Assembly (NCBI GenBank): GCA_035771175.1
Contig: CM069608.1
Location: forward strand, 12,034,019-12,098,018
Length of the DNA stretch: 64,000 bases
Origin: Paratinospora sagittata
Taxonomy: Eukaryota > Streptophyta > Magnoliopsida > Ranunculales > Menispermaceae
Direction of reading: 5' to 3'
Part shown: piece after piece, positions 21,593 through 33,226 of the stretch
Position numbering within the stretch: position 1 is the stretch's first letter
Layout of the letters: each line of letters starts with the position of its first letter
Notes under the pieces: generated by a model
The model's database searches: none
What the model was told of the DNA's origin: nothing
Seen by the model: the letters and a program-made list of their open reading frames with translations, nothing else
Program-made: the position numbers and the translations under genes

Positions 21593-22765
21593 ATGGCAAT
21601 GACCAGAGGGAACGTCATAGAAGTAGGTCAACCTTTAGAGAGACCACCTCTGCTCAATAAAGAATTGTTTGAAGATTGGACGATAAGGATGAAAACCTTT
21701 CTACGATCTAAGGATATCGGTCTATGGGAAATGGTTGTAAATGGCTACACCATGCCCAACAAGCCTATTGAGTTATGGACAGATAAGGAAAGACTAAATG
21801 ACAAACTTAATGCTCAAGCAGTCTATGCCTTGTATTGTTCTCTACCCGAGGAAGAAGTAGAAAGGGTAGTTCATCTTGAGAGTGCAGAGGAAATTTGGGA
21901 AACTCTCAAATCACTTCATTGTGATAAGATTAGCATTCGAGATGAAAAGCTCAAAGAGTCTGATAAACTATTCAATGCCTTGGAGATATTGGAGAATGAA
22001 TCTCTCGATACGACATGCAACAGATATCAATCCATTCTTGACGGAATGCAAGAACTGAATCAGGAAATACATGTTGAAATATCTTTAGTATATTTCTGTG
22101 ACAAGCTTCCAAAAAGATGGAATGATAAGCTGACTATTTTAGCTGAATCTGTTGAACCATGGGAAATGAATTCAAAAGAGCTCTGTGATCTCTTGTAAAC
22201 CATGAAAAGAAGGGATGAAACTAGAAACCAAGTTAGAATATTAGAAGAGTCAATAGCCTAGTTTAGGGTTCTAGAAAGTGAGTCTGTTCATGAGAACCTG
22301 CAATGTTTTATACGTCTTGTAAATGAATTTGAACACTTTGGAAAAACATTATCTCATTCTACTTTTGTACAATATTTTTTCAATAGTTTTCTTGAGAACT
22401 GGAAATATAAAATAGATTTTATAAACGAGTTCTCAAATCCATTTGAAATCAGTTTTCAAAAAATTGATTATATTTTGAGTGGGATAGAAATGTCAACTGA
22501 GAGAGAAGACATTCTTGCAAATTTACCAACCAGGAGTAGAAGTGAACTGACTGATGATATACACTCTCTGTGTCATCAATCCTCAACAAGTACATCCAGA
22601 ATGCTCAATGAAAGACCTCCTGATAGAATGTCGATAAAGAAGTCGGGATGGAGGACAAAGATAATGAACTATCTCAGCTGCTTCAAATGGAAAGGTATAA
22701 AAGTCTATCTCATCACAAATGCTATTATCAGAATATTTTTATCAGTGATAAATAATTGTCTTTAA
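21593..22765 (+). pseudogene. Copia gag (unit 1), interrupted by two stops
   Basis: The frame begins at ATG 21593 (MAMTRGNVIEVG), just after the primer-binding site. LFEDWTIRMKTFLRSKDIGLWEMV and AQAVYALYCSLPEEEVERVV..AEEIWETLKSLH are typical of copia gag (DUF4219/UBN2 type). The first 201 codons are open to a TAA at 22196; the frame then continues through a TAG (22259) to 22765 with NEFEHFGKTLSH and other gag-like text. Both stops look like Gln codons changed by C to T. No zinc knuckle was found. An upstream in-frame extension to 21440 runs through the LTR and is not coding. Confidence 0.75.
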
Positions 22766-23316
22766 TCATTCAATGCTTAGAATGTTCAAACAATTTCTTC
22801 ATGTTCAAATTATTATGGAATGGTTAATGGTGTATAACTTATGATATTGTTCAACCATGCGTTACTTAAGGCTATTTGGTCAAATCTAACAAATAGCAAT
22901 GTTTAATGTCCTGAAGAGAGATATCGACAAGTGAGGATGCTAACGCGTATATTAGCTCTAGTCGATGATGATCGCTAGTTAAAAGTAGGGCACTGCTCAG
23001 TCACAAATGTAAAATAACATAAACCGCATTTAGTGACTAGAAAGTGTCACGTGCTGGAGTGTGCATCAGGAGGGAGCTTATCGCTTTCTCACTATAAAAT
23101 GCAACTTTTGTAACTTAGCTGTTACTTTTCACCTTTTGTGCCCTAGGTCGCTTCAACGAGAATTTACCTGAACTCGTCTCAGATTTACCGCTGAACCTTC
23201 ATCTTTAACCCTTGGTAAATCCCGTTATATGTTTGTTTCTGAATCTTCTATTCTCTATTGTATTAGTCCCTGTCTTGTTATCTCAGTTCTTCATATCCTT
23301 TTATCCGATTTTGTCA
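22766..23316 (+). other. Copia internal spacer between gag and env-like region
   Basis: No coding sequence recognised. The stretch near 23075-23220 (TATA-like cactataaaatgcaac, then a leader-like segment) could drive a subgenomic transcript for the downstream frame, but that is conjecture. pol would normally lie here. Confidence 0.4.
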
Positions 23317-26300
23317 ATGGCACACAAACCCAAAAATCTTCGCCCCTTTTCTGCTAGAAAGCCAGCTGTGTCGCCATCATCACCTCCAGATAGGAGTATG
23401 AGACCAAGAACTGAACCAACTCAAGTCCCACTGGCTGAGGAACCCACACCAGTGATACTCACACCTCCTACCGAAATTGCTTCTGAACCACCTCATCCAC
23501 CTCTCCTTCTCAGATGAGAAGAAAAGGAGATAATGCCGAAAAGCTCATGAACCGAGCTATGATTGATGGAAATTAAGTCGATTTCGACTATTTCATCAAC
23601 TCCCATCTAGACATTTTCTCTCTGTTTGAGTTCCAAGGTTGGATTGATTTACTTACTTTAAACTCAAGATGATACCCCAACCTCGTCAGACAATTCTATG
23701 CAAACATGGTCAATAAACCCGGCTCTGAACTCTCAAAACAATTAGTGGTAAAGGGAAAATCTGTTGAAATTTCTCCCGGATTCTTCTCTGAAGCATTCTC
23801 TTTGCCAAATGATGAAAGTGCTCACAAACTTTCATTTACCAAAAATAAAGTTCAGTATCCAGGTTACAATAGCCTTGCCGCTCTAAAACTTGTTTCCAGG
23901 AAAAATAACCTATCTTATGTTGACAAGAAGCTTACCAACCAGTCCTTTGAACTCATTCCCAGAATCATCCACAACATCATTACCCACATTATTCAGCCTA
24001 AGACCGGCAGCAGGGTTAATGTGAATGATTTAGAATTATTCTTAATCTGGTGTATTCTGGAGAAGAAGAAAGTGAATCTCGCCCACATTCTCTTGCATGT
24101 AATGAATACAGTGGTTAGTAGAGAAGGAGGTCTGCCACTTGGTATGTACCTCACCACTCTGTTCGAGAGATGTGGCATTGATTTCAGTGGAGAAACCTTC
24201 AAGGAGACTAGCAGATACAACTGCATTGGTCACACCACTGTTAAATTAATGAGATACACTTATGTCCCTGCTTTGGAAAGATGGTTTCCAATGTCAAAAG
24301 TTCCACTTGAAGGTGAATCCAGTGGAAAAGATGAAACAAGATAAGAAGATGTCTCAGCAATAGTGAAGGAAGCTACCCAAGCTTCTACCACTCATGAAGA
24401 ATAGGCTGAACAAGAAGAAGTTGTTCCCACAGTTAATCCAGAGCATATTTCAATTGATGATGTAGAAATTGAACATGTAGAACAAGTTGTTCATGCTGAA
24501 GGACATCCAGTGGAAGAGGTGATCCAGATTGCTAAAGTTGTTGTTGAAGAACATCTGCATGAGTTGGAAACCTTTGATGCAATCTTGGAGGACATCACCA
24601 GAGAACGAGTTAGTGAGGACGTAGATAAAACCATCTCCAGACCACCATCTCCATTTGATATCCCTGTACCAATGGAATCTCAAGACTCGCAGAAAAATGA
24701 GTTTGAAGGTATACAAAGTAAGGATTCAGAGGGCTATGATCTGGCTATCGTACCCTATCAGGGAGATGACATGAATGAAGAGGTTGATGAAGAGGATCAT
24801 GTTGAAGATTTTCATGAGGCCAATGCTGAATTTCAAGTAGAAGATGAAGTGGAAAATATTTATGAGGAAAGCTCATCCGATCATGAACAACCTTCTTATC
24901 CATTCACAAGCAGGCCAAAAGATGAATTCTTCAGAGAGGAAGACTTTCTCAAACGAGTAAGAGAAGATCAGAATTTTGTCATGTCTCAACTAAGGACTCG
25001 TTTGGAACATAACCAAGTTCAGCTGAAAAATGAGACATTGTCAGAAGTCCTAGAATCTCTGAAATCTTAGGAGAGAGTTGAGATTAATGAGATCAAAGAA
25101 CTTAACTCTCACATGATCAAGGCAATTGAATTGCTTGAGAAGCTGTCTCAACAAATGGACAGCCAGTTAAAAGTCATACAGTCCTTTCCTTCATCGAGCT
25201 CCACTCCATCATCATTGCTTGATGATTTTATTAAGACATTTCAGGAGGACATGCGACAGATCAAGAAATTCATAAATGCCTTTGTTGTTGTTGTTGTTCC
25301 ACCGAGATTGGCAGCTCCTCAACAACCTCCAGCCAAACCTCAAGATCCAGAGAGTCGTACAATGCCAGCTACGCCAAGTCGTGCTGCCAGTGCTATAACT
25401 GAAGAAGCTTTGAAAAAGACTCTTGAAGAAATTCAAAGCTTGAGAGGTAAAATGGCTGACTCCTCTAAAGAAAAGTCCATCTCTGAAACTCTGCAATCAG
25501 TTTTGGATGCTATCTTGGATCAAGTAACAAGTAAGACAGTGCTTGATCCGGTGCTGCAGGCCATTTCCAGTCTGAAGGAGAATTTAGATACTGCAAGGCC
25601 AACACCAACAGAGGATGATAGACTAACCAAGATTCTAGACTTGGTTACTCGTGTCTTTGAGAAATTACAAAACTTGGAGAACAAGATGCCTTTCCTTGCC
25701 ATAACCATTATGGATCTGTCTTATACTGTCATCAAAGCTACAGATCGAGTGGAAGGAGTCGTAGGCTTTTTTGTAGACCTCTTCAAGGCAATGAACAGTA
25801 GGATGCCTTCTACCATTTGGTATATTGCCTCTAGCATGAAACATTTTACAATGCTCTTTCATCTGTTGAAGAAGAAAGGTGCAAAGTTTCACCTACACCA
25901 CGAGCTTCAGCCTTCACACATCCTTAAGGACCCCACGAGTTTGACAATCTTCTGTTGAATCGAATGAAGAGCCATTGCATAGAATCAGTCGAAGAGTGTA
26001 TCCATCCCCAGATCCCTCATCAGAAACTTTTTCAGATCCTAAATGCAAGCGACCAATCAGGCCAGAATTTGAAGGTCACACACTTTCTCCTTAGTTTGTT
26101 CAAGGTCTTGCGGAACGAAAAGGAAAAGGTTTCAAACCTGGTCCACTTCTTGATCCATTTAAATTTGGTGTTTCCAATCATGCTCATGAAAAATTCTTTG
26201 AAAAATCTAGGAAGGGTATTGTAATTGATGAATTTGTCAGCAGTGTGAGAAAGAACACACGTAGTTCTTCAAGACCACAAGCACCAAGGAAACCCAAGAA

Positions 26301-26469
26301 TTTTGTACCTAGTTCCAATGGATCCAAGAAGGATGAGGAGGCCGAAAGAAAAAAAAAGGGAAGGGTCCAAGTACGGGCTAAGCCTACCCATTTTTTTATG
26401 TTTTCAAAAGGGGGAGAAGAGATTGTAGATATTAAGGCTAAATTAACTCAAGAGAGAAGCAACATGTAA
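23317..26469 (+). pseudogene. Env-like / 'putative plant transposon protein' frame with coiled-coil tail (unit 1)
   Basis: Begins MAHKPKNLRPFSARKP (23317), Pro/Ser-rich. After a frameshift near 23512 it gives DYFINSHLDIFSLFEFQGW and YPNLVRQFYANM, then ISPGFFSEAFSLPNDE. This style is that of the plant transposon-protein domain found in env-like ORFs of SIRE elements. Open runs 23706-24344, 24510-25070 and 25113-25958 share one frame, broken by TAA 24342, TAG 24402 and TAG 25068. The middle is acidic (Glu/Val-rich); the next part has heptad-like Leu/Ile (ELLEKLSQQMDSQLKVI, then SLKENLD), likely coiled coil. No membrane-spanning segment is evident in the open parts. Another frame carries the Ser/Arg/Lys-rich end to 26469. 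Dead; absent from unit 2. Confidence 0.6.
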
Positions 26470-26724
26470 GGGGGAGTTTACATGTAAGGGGGAGTTCTAA
26501 CCAAGTTATTGTGTTCTATCAGAGTTAATGTATTCATTCTTGTTTATAATTTACATTGTTTGTATTCTGCGATGTTTGCATCCTACCATGTAAATTGTAT
26601 GATCAAAATCAAATAGAACTGACATGACTGCAGATATCCTTCTAAATTCGTTAAATGTTTCATTACATGAATATATTTGTCTACATGATCTCTGAGTATT
26701 TGAAATCATCAAAAAGGGGGATAC
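26406..26724 (+). other. Multiple polypurine tracts before the copia 3' LTR
   Basis: AAAAGGGGGAGAAGAGA (26406), TAAGGGGGAG (26468 and 26485) and AAAAAGGGGGATA (26711), the last abutting the LTR start. Repeated AAGGGGGA tracts are a reported feature of Sireviruses. The interval also carries no coding sequence after the stop at 26469. Confidence 0.7.
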
Positions 26725-28257
26725 TGTTATCTCAATGAACCCCATGACATGAATATTTTGATGATCCCAAATATCTTCAGTTGGTCTATCTAATGATCTT
26801 GTCAAGTATTTCAGATTTATCAAGAATCAAGATCAAGGAACTGTGATCACAAGCCTATTGAACATCAAAGTAAAGTTTCGAATCTGTCAGTACTTAAAAT
26901 GTAAAGTCTATCGATCATCTTACTCTCAGCAAGATTTTTATCGTTTGCATATTTTGATCGTAACATTTTAATCGTATCTTATAATTTTTCAAGTATTTGT
27001 TTTGATTAAAGAACCAATGATGTTTTGTCTAGTTTTAATTGAGAAATCAAAAACCATTTTAATAAAGTCTTTTAGGATGCTAATGTTTTAACAGCGCCCT
27101 CCTGGACTTGATGAGTCAGGATGCTCAAGGTGGAGTTGAACTATTTAATAAGGATGCTTACTCGTTAGTAGTGACCTTTCTTTTATCAACCTTTGAGAAT
27201 GTCAGGACGCTAACTTAGTTTCAGCTGGCTGAAAGATTTTCTTCTATTTTTAAGTGATTTCTATCTTTAAGGACGCTGATAAGTTATAAGTTGAATGAAT
27301 TATCAAGACGCTACTTGTGTAGGAGTGCCCTCATCCTTAGAATCAACTTAAGTAACTTTCAGGGCACTCACAGTCCGTCAGCGTGCTTAAACATTATTTC
27401 AAAACTGCTTTTAATATTTCATGACGCTTACTCTTGCGTAGTGCCCTCATATCTTTTGTGTTTTAAAACCAAGCAGGACTCTTATTGCGAAGTAGCGCCC
27501 TCATGCTTTAAGTCGTTTAATTGTCAAAGTAAGTCAGGACGCTTACTACTTAGTAGCGCCCTCACTTCATTGTTCAGTAGGACGTTGATATTCTAGGAGC
27601 GCCCTCAAAGGAACAAAACGACAGAAATGATATTTTTGTTGTTCTGACATGTACGTCCTTTTAGCCAACTTTTCAGAACAACTTTTCGTACAAAATCAAT
27701 TTTTTGTATTTGTAAGAGATATTCTCTAATTTACGAACTAAGTCTTCTAAAACTTTCCTTATTCGTGTATCTAGAGAAAAACAAAATATTCATGAATTAT
27801 GCAGATGCCATTTTCGTGGTATATTCTAGTTGTTGTGAGTAAACGTTCATATTTAAAATTTAAATTCAAATGAACAACAGCTTCATCTTTACAAGTCTAT
27901 AAACACAGACACTTAACAATTTGTTAAGCACTGAAAATTCTCTGGGCTAAAACGCTTTTTCAAAGTTAGTCAAATTTTCATCTGGTCAAGAAAACGTTTA
28001 AGTCGACCTATTTTCACAGTAGTTTTCTTTGAGACTTTACGTATTTTAAAGATTTTCATACTTAGCTAACATTTTATCTTTATCTAAAAATCTATTTGAA
28101 GTTTTGAACTACTTTCACTCAAATCATTCTGCACTGTTTTAACTTTTATCATTCTTGCTGAAAGAGTAATTTGAGAGATAGTCCATAGGATACAATTGTA
28201 CTCAATTTCATATCTTGTATACTATATTAAGGTTGTAACTGTAGTTACATAAACTAC
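26725..28257 (+). repeat. Copia 3' LTR, truncated at its right end (unit 1)
   Basis: Starts tgttatctcaatgaacccc. It follows the 5' LTR through the dyad array (27075-27604), the 190-bp piece missing from the 5' LTR (about 27618-27806) and the TATA region. It ends at tacataaactac (28257), where the gypsy protease begins. The last 340-400 bp (R/U5) are missing. It is more diverged from the 5' LTR than the two units are from each other, so the insertion predates the tandem duplication. Confidence 0.8.
27075..27604. repeat. Dyad array in the copia 3' LTR (unit 1)
   Basis: Same modules as in the 5' LTR, with the 11-base spacer kept in each recognisable one (e.g. GGATGCT-N11-AGCGCCC at 27075, GGACGCT-N11-AGCGCCC near 27538, GGACGTT-N11-AGCGCCC at 27580). 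Several CG dinucleotides have become TG or CA, lowering symmetry in places. Confidence 0.8.
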
Positions 28258-29820
28258 ATAGGCATGATAGGCTGCTAACCAATCCATTCCTAGGATAACA
28301 TCAATTTCTAAGAACTCTAAAGTTCACAGACATTTCATAATCACCCAATCTAACAATCCATTACTCACAAATCATGTTAGGGTAGATTCTTTCCCCTGCT
28401 GCCATACTCAACATTAACCATGTACTAGCTCTAACAGGAGTAAGTTTTAATCTATCTACCACATGTCTAGAAATAAAAGATAATGTAGAACCAACATCAA
28501 TAAGCACATACATAGGTATATCACAAATAATGATCATACCTTCCACTAATGTCTTTGATGCTTCTGGATCAGGTTCAGTCATTGTTTTAGCTTTCTCTTT
28601 ACTAATAAGCTGAGGAATGCTTCCTTTAGATACTACTGGTGGATTCAGACACTCAAACCTCCGATGTCTAGGTTGTCCACACTGATAACAAATATATGGT
28701 GCTCTAAGTGTAGTAGATCCCACCTGTGAAATTGTGTCAGGTACTCTAAAAGTCTAACTCTTACTCTCTCTGCCTTTACCTCTGCCTCTGGCATATGTCT
28801 GCTGAACTGGTGGTTTAGTCACAGTATTATGAGTTTGTATAGCAGTCGGTATGGATAGAGTAGTCTCAGACTAAATCACAACTCCTCCTAGTACAGTATG
28901 GAACTTACTCGGTGCACCCTTACTGAACTTCTGTCATTTCCCCTACTTCTTTTTACCCCATGAAGATTGTGGCTTACTAGCAAAAGCTGCATGTATCTGT
29001 GGTGCCCCACTTTGAATCACCTGCACCATACTAGTGCTCTACCGCTCCACCAACTCAAATTTCAAAGCCCTATTAACAACTTGTTTGTACTAATCTATCT
29101 CAGTCACGGACAATGCCCGCTAAATCACTGGTCTCAATCCCCCACAAAAGTATGAAATCCTTTCTTCCTCATCCTTAACTAACTTATGTGCATAAGCAGA
29201 CTGTTGAGTAAAATGAAACTCATACTCACGTACTGTCATGTCGCCTTACTTGAGATTCAAAAATTCAAGCTTTTTCCTCTCTCTCTCACAGTAGCAGGAA
29301 CATACATTTCAAGGACCTTCCGTAGTCAACATTGATAGCCACTACTGCCCTGCATTACTTTTCAGCATGTGGGCAGCAAGCAAAACCTGGGTCTCATCAT
29401 CAAGTTTTAAGGATCTGGCATTCTTCTCCATATTAAAGATCCAATTCTCTGTCTGCTTGAGATTTACACCACCATAAAACTTCTGAGGTTTCATTCTCAT
29501 AAACCTCTGCATCAAATCAGACTGATGCTTCATCACCTCTCTTGCTGATGATGTGCGTGTGGAGGACGGTTGTGATACAGCTGTAGCAGGCTTTGCTGCA
29601 ATCTTTGTCCTACTAGTCTCTACCTCGACCCTACTAGGTCCAGCCGAGAGTTGGTTGGCGTATTACAACCTCCATTCTCGCCATCCACTCCTGCATCTAT
29701 GAATTCTGGGCCGCCATTAATCGACCCTAAGCCTCAACTAGTTCTTTCAACCTCTTAATTTTATCCTGATCTGTAGGCTTCATACGTGTAATCTTTCTCG
29801 GTCTGCCTCTCTTTCTCATA
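28258..29820 (-). pseudogene. Gypsy gag and protease relic (unit 1)
   Basis: Reading leftwards: MRKRGRPRKITRMKP near 29818 (AT-hook-like), RFMRMKPQKFYGGVN...ENWIFNMEKNA (gag, 29342-29536), then GDMTVREYEFHFTQ. The zinc knuckle CYQCGQPRHRRFEC (C-x2-C-x4-H-x4-C) and protease follow (28361-28723). The protease active site reads LIDVGSTLSFIS, so the usual D-S/T-G is D-V-G. EIDVILGMDWLAAYHA (about 28262-28310) ends the protease. Several in-frame stops occur in gag. Sequence after this (RT, integrase) is missing: the copia 3' LTR begins. It belongs with the primer-binding site and LTR to the right. Confidence 0.8.
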
Positions 29821-29978
29821 CAACTGAGAAAAAAATGAGGCAACTATCACATATAGAGAAGCAACAGATCATCTAATATCATATCTACCATACTATATTA
29901 CTACACAGAAAAAATAATATAGTAAGGCTTATGCATTATCTTGAAACTTTTAAATTCCTAAGTCTTTTACAAAACCTA

Positions 29979-29992
29979 GGCTCTGATACCAA
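29979..29992 (-). other. Gypsy primer-binding site (initiator Met tRNA)
   Basis: On the minus strand ttggtatcagagcc, three bases after the LTR end ...CCTGACAG. Intact match to the plant initiator-Met tRNA 3' end; fixes the minus orientation and the LTR border at 29996. Confidence 0.85.
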
Positions 29993-29995
29993 CGC

Positions 29996-32900
29996 TGTCA
30001 GGACCCCATCACAATCCCCCAGGGCATCCTGACCGACACAGGAATCTAACCATCCTATTCCCCCATAGGGCGATTAGATCCCTGTTAAGCCTCAACCAAG
30101 ACTCTAACAGAGTCTCCCCTGAAAACTGGACATCTCACAATCTCAAATAACCTGTTAAACATCACATCCACACATATATATCACATCAACCCAAATATAT
30201 ATATATATCAACATTCGCACCATAGATTACATCATACTCATATTTAAAGTTCCAACCCTGCTAACATCTAGCAATTTTTCTAAAATAATAACACATTCAT
30301 CTACTTAGTTGTACATGTGGGGTTATATCCATATATTTACAAAATCACAATACATGTTTATCAAGTCTTCAACCTACATCAAAACAAAACTCTGGCAAGG
30401 TTCTCCTATCTCACTGATAAGCTATTCCTTTGTCCTTATCTGCAGCTGAAGGAACTGAAAATTTTGGGAATAGAATGAGCCAACGGTGCCCAGTGAAATA
30501 GAATATTCAATCATACCATCATTCACACATCTACATAATCATGCATGCTCATGTATGTTATGCAAATCAACGTGCAAACACCAATGTACATGCACATTCA
30601 ATATAATATGCAATTCACATTCACATGCAATCATAGCAATCCATTCTCATTCTCATTTCAATTAGCTTTCCCAAGACTTACGTAATACATAGTCAATAGG
30701 TACTAACATAACTCACTAAAACATTTCAGCCAGATGGTAAAGTGGTTTAGTTCTATATACTATCTAGGAGCTTGGGATCCTTGTCATAGGTAGAACGGTC
30801 TCATCACCTCCAGTGGACAATGAAGAGGCAATCACGTTACTCATTCAAGGGTTGGGAGTCTCGTAAGTCGATGCATATGATGAGATCAATATTTGTTGAT
30901 GGACCTGTCACTTATCTATATTTGTTGACATTACATTTATAAACACAAATGCATCAATTGAAATATAACATACATGATTCAAACTAATCATATGGTTTAT
31001 GCATCATTTTCATAAAAAGTATGCAAACGCCTCTATGAGGTCACGTTAAGATAACACATGCCTACACTTTCCCCATTGCGCTATGGGTTCAGACCAGTGC
31101 ATTATCCATCACAAATCCTTTCACCCTTACATTCCTCATAGAGAGTCCCATCCATTACACACTTGTAAGTGACTCCGGACATACATTTTCCAAAGGAACA
31201 AGTATGAGAAAAGATAACCAATGCCAAAGTATTCAATCCAAAATAGTCAAGGCAATACTATACATATAAATCCATTTGTAATGATCATAAATACTATGCA
31301 CATATACAATAAAATGCATATCATTCAACAATTTTATTTTATATAAATACAATGCCATAAATGGAGAAATAAAGAGAGAAATACTCACTACCAACCACAA
31401 GCCAAAAGCCCTCAAATTGGCTAATCAAAACACAATGACCTGAAATGAATCAGATTCATATATGATCAATTTCAACTTCAATTATTCATAATTGCATAAT
31501 TCTCATAAAATCCCCAAATCCCTACAATTCAACACTTAACTCCAAATTATCAATGTCCACCCCATAGGCATCCATCTTGCCAAATTACATGATCATACAA
31601 AGTCTAGGCCTAGGCCAACATAAATCACTTACATTCCATCACATGCTCAATTTATCAATTCTAAATCAATTGCATCAAAATCTCCAATTTAGGAAATTCT
31701 CTACAATAGGCCAACATGGCCAAATTAAACTAATCAACAATCCATAACATGAGAATTCCTCAATTGACACTACCAATGTTTCAAGCATGCCAATTTATGC
31801 AATATAGGTCACATGCATTCCAAATGGAAAGCTATAGGTCACGTTTCTAGAGTTAGAATCAAATACATGGCTTCACATGTAAAGACCTTTAATAATGGAA
31901 TTAGAAACATTAATTACACTCCTAATTCAATGCACTGTCCGGATGTAACAAACTGCCAAACAAAATATCCAATAACTAAATTAATTGTTCAGATTCAAGA
32001 ATATCAAGAGACAAACCTTCTGTCCAAAATTGAGCTAAATCCAACGGCAGATCAAAGAGATACGCCTTTTTGATTAAGACAACTGTAATTGGACTGTTTC
32101 TCCCCTCCTGCTGAAAATACTTGAACTCAAATGATTATATCTCACAAAATAACATCTTAACCGTTCATAATGCAAAAAGTTCAGTTGTGAACTCTTTTCT
32201 GAAGTATCACATCCATCCAACGGTAGATTTAGGAGATCAAGCAGTTTGATCTAAATTGTGCGAGAAATCCAGATTTTTCGACCAATTGTATTTGGAAGGT
32301 TATAACTCTTAACATCAGACTCCGATCATGATCTCCACCGACATAACAAAGAGATATCAAAGATGAACAAGCTGACCAATTTTAAGCTTAATCCAACTAT
32401 GGATCAAAGAGATCTAGCCTCTGATGCTAAATGCTGGAAGGAAGATTTCTTCTCTCCTTCCTCTCCTTTTTTTTTTTTCCTTTCTCTCAACCTTACTCTC
32501 TCAAAAACGTCCCCCAAGGAAGAATATGAGAGATTGAGGCACATGTTACACCCACATCACCCATTTTGCCAAGTGTTAATCATGCTCTAACACCATGCCA
32601 AGTGTTTGCTCAAGGGCTCATTTGTTAGCCACATGTCCTCTACCCAATCGCAACCTCACACGTGAGTTGTTAACCAATCCATTAATTCCAACAATTTCAT
32701 CATTTTTTTTTCATTTATTTAATCAATACATGCCCATTTCAAATCATGGTCCAAATAACCCCATTATACACTTAATAACACATACATTAATATTAATATG
32801 TCACTATTAATATATTACTTTTAGTGATGTATATTATTATCACTATCAATGTCATTAGCACATAAATGACAATATTAATAATGATAATTCTCTAAAATAG

Positions 32901-33062
32901 CATACATTTGACACATCATCATCTACGCAATAAATAAAAATCATACATTATATATATATATGATCAAAATATAAGTATAATACACATTAAATATTTACAC
33001 AAGCATCTAGAGTTGGGCAATCTACGTCACTGTGACGTCATTTGTGAATGTGGGTCGTTACA
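29996..33062 (-). mobile_element. 5' LTR of minus-strand gypsy element (unit 1)
   Basis: On the minus strand it starts TGTAACGACCCACATTC (33062) and ends GGGGTCCTGACA (29996), about 3.07 kb. Only its element-3' part (29996-30770) is shared with the partner LTR at 17371-18125. The rest includes agaacggtctcatcacctcc near 30792, a phrase I associate with plant gypsy LTRs, and AT-rich U3. Short ORFs at 31813, 32363 and 32595 are not credible genes. Flanking five bases (attcg right, acccg at the other LTR) do not form a target duplication. Confidence 0.75.
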
Positions 33063-33226
33063 ATTCGCCACTAGGCATGAAGTTTCTAGAATTGCAGGGT
33101 ATCTCGCCTTGCTTGAGGTATAGTTTTTTCTTATTTTTCCATTTGGTTTATACTACGTTGAGCAAAATGTTTATTATACTTGTCATTATTTTTCTAGGCT
33201 TAGTGCTATGAGCATTTTAAATTAGT

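Larger units (their letters stand above)
19796..28257 (+). mobile_element. SIRE-like copia element lacking pol, nested in the gypsy element (unit 1)
   Basis: Order: 5' LTR (19796-21536), initiator-Met primer-binding site, gag, spacer, long env-like/coiled-coil reading frame, several polypurine tracts, 3' LTR truncated at about 28257. No protease, integrase, RT or RNase H sequence occurs between gag and the env-like region, so this is a non-autonomous derivative. The env-like frame and repeated AAGGGGGA tracts point to the Sirevirus (SIRE1) lineage of copia; that assignment rests on layout and recognition, not on a search. Confidence 0.7.

Noticed and set aside
24042..24233. Minus-strand ORFs across the env-like region (also 24450-24716, 25212-25496)
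   Set aside because: Antisense shadows of the longer plus-strand frame, which has recognisable composition and continuity.
31813..32810. ORFs of 71-86 codons in the gypsy 5' LTR
   Set aside because: They lie in LTR U3 sequence, have no domains and are not preserved as clean frames in unit 2 (the 32363 ORF is lost).
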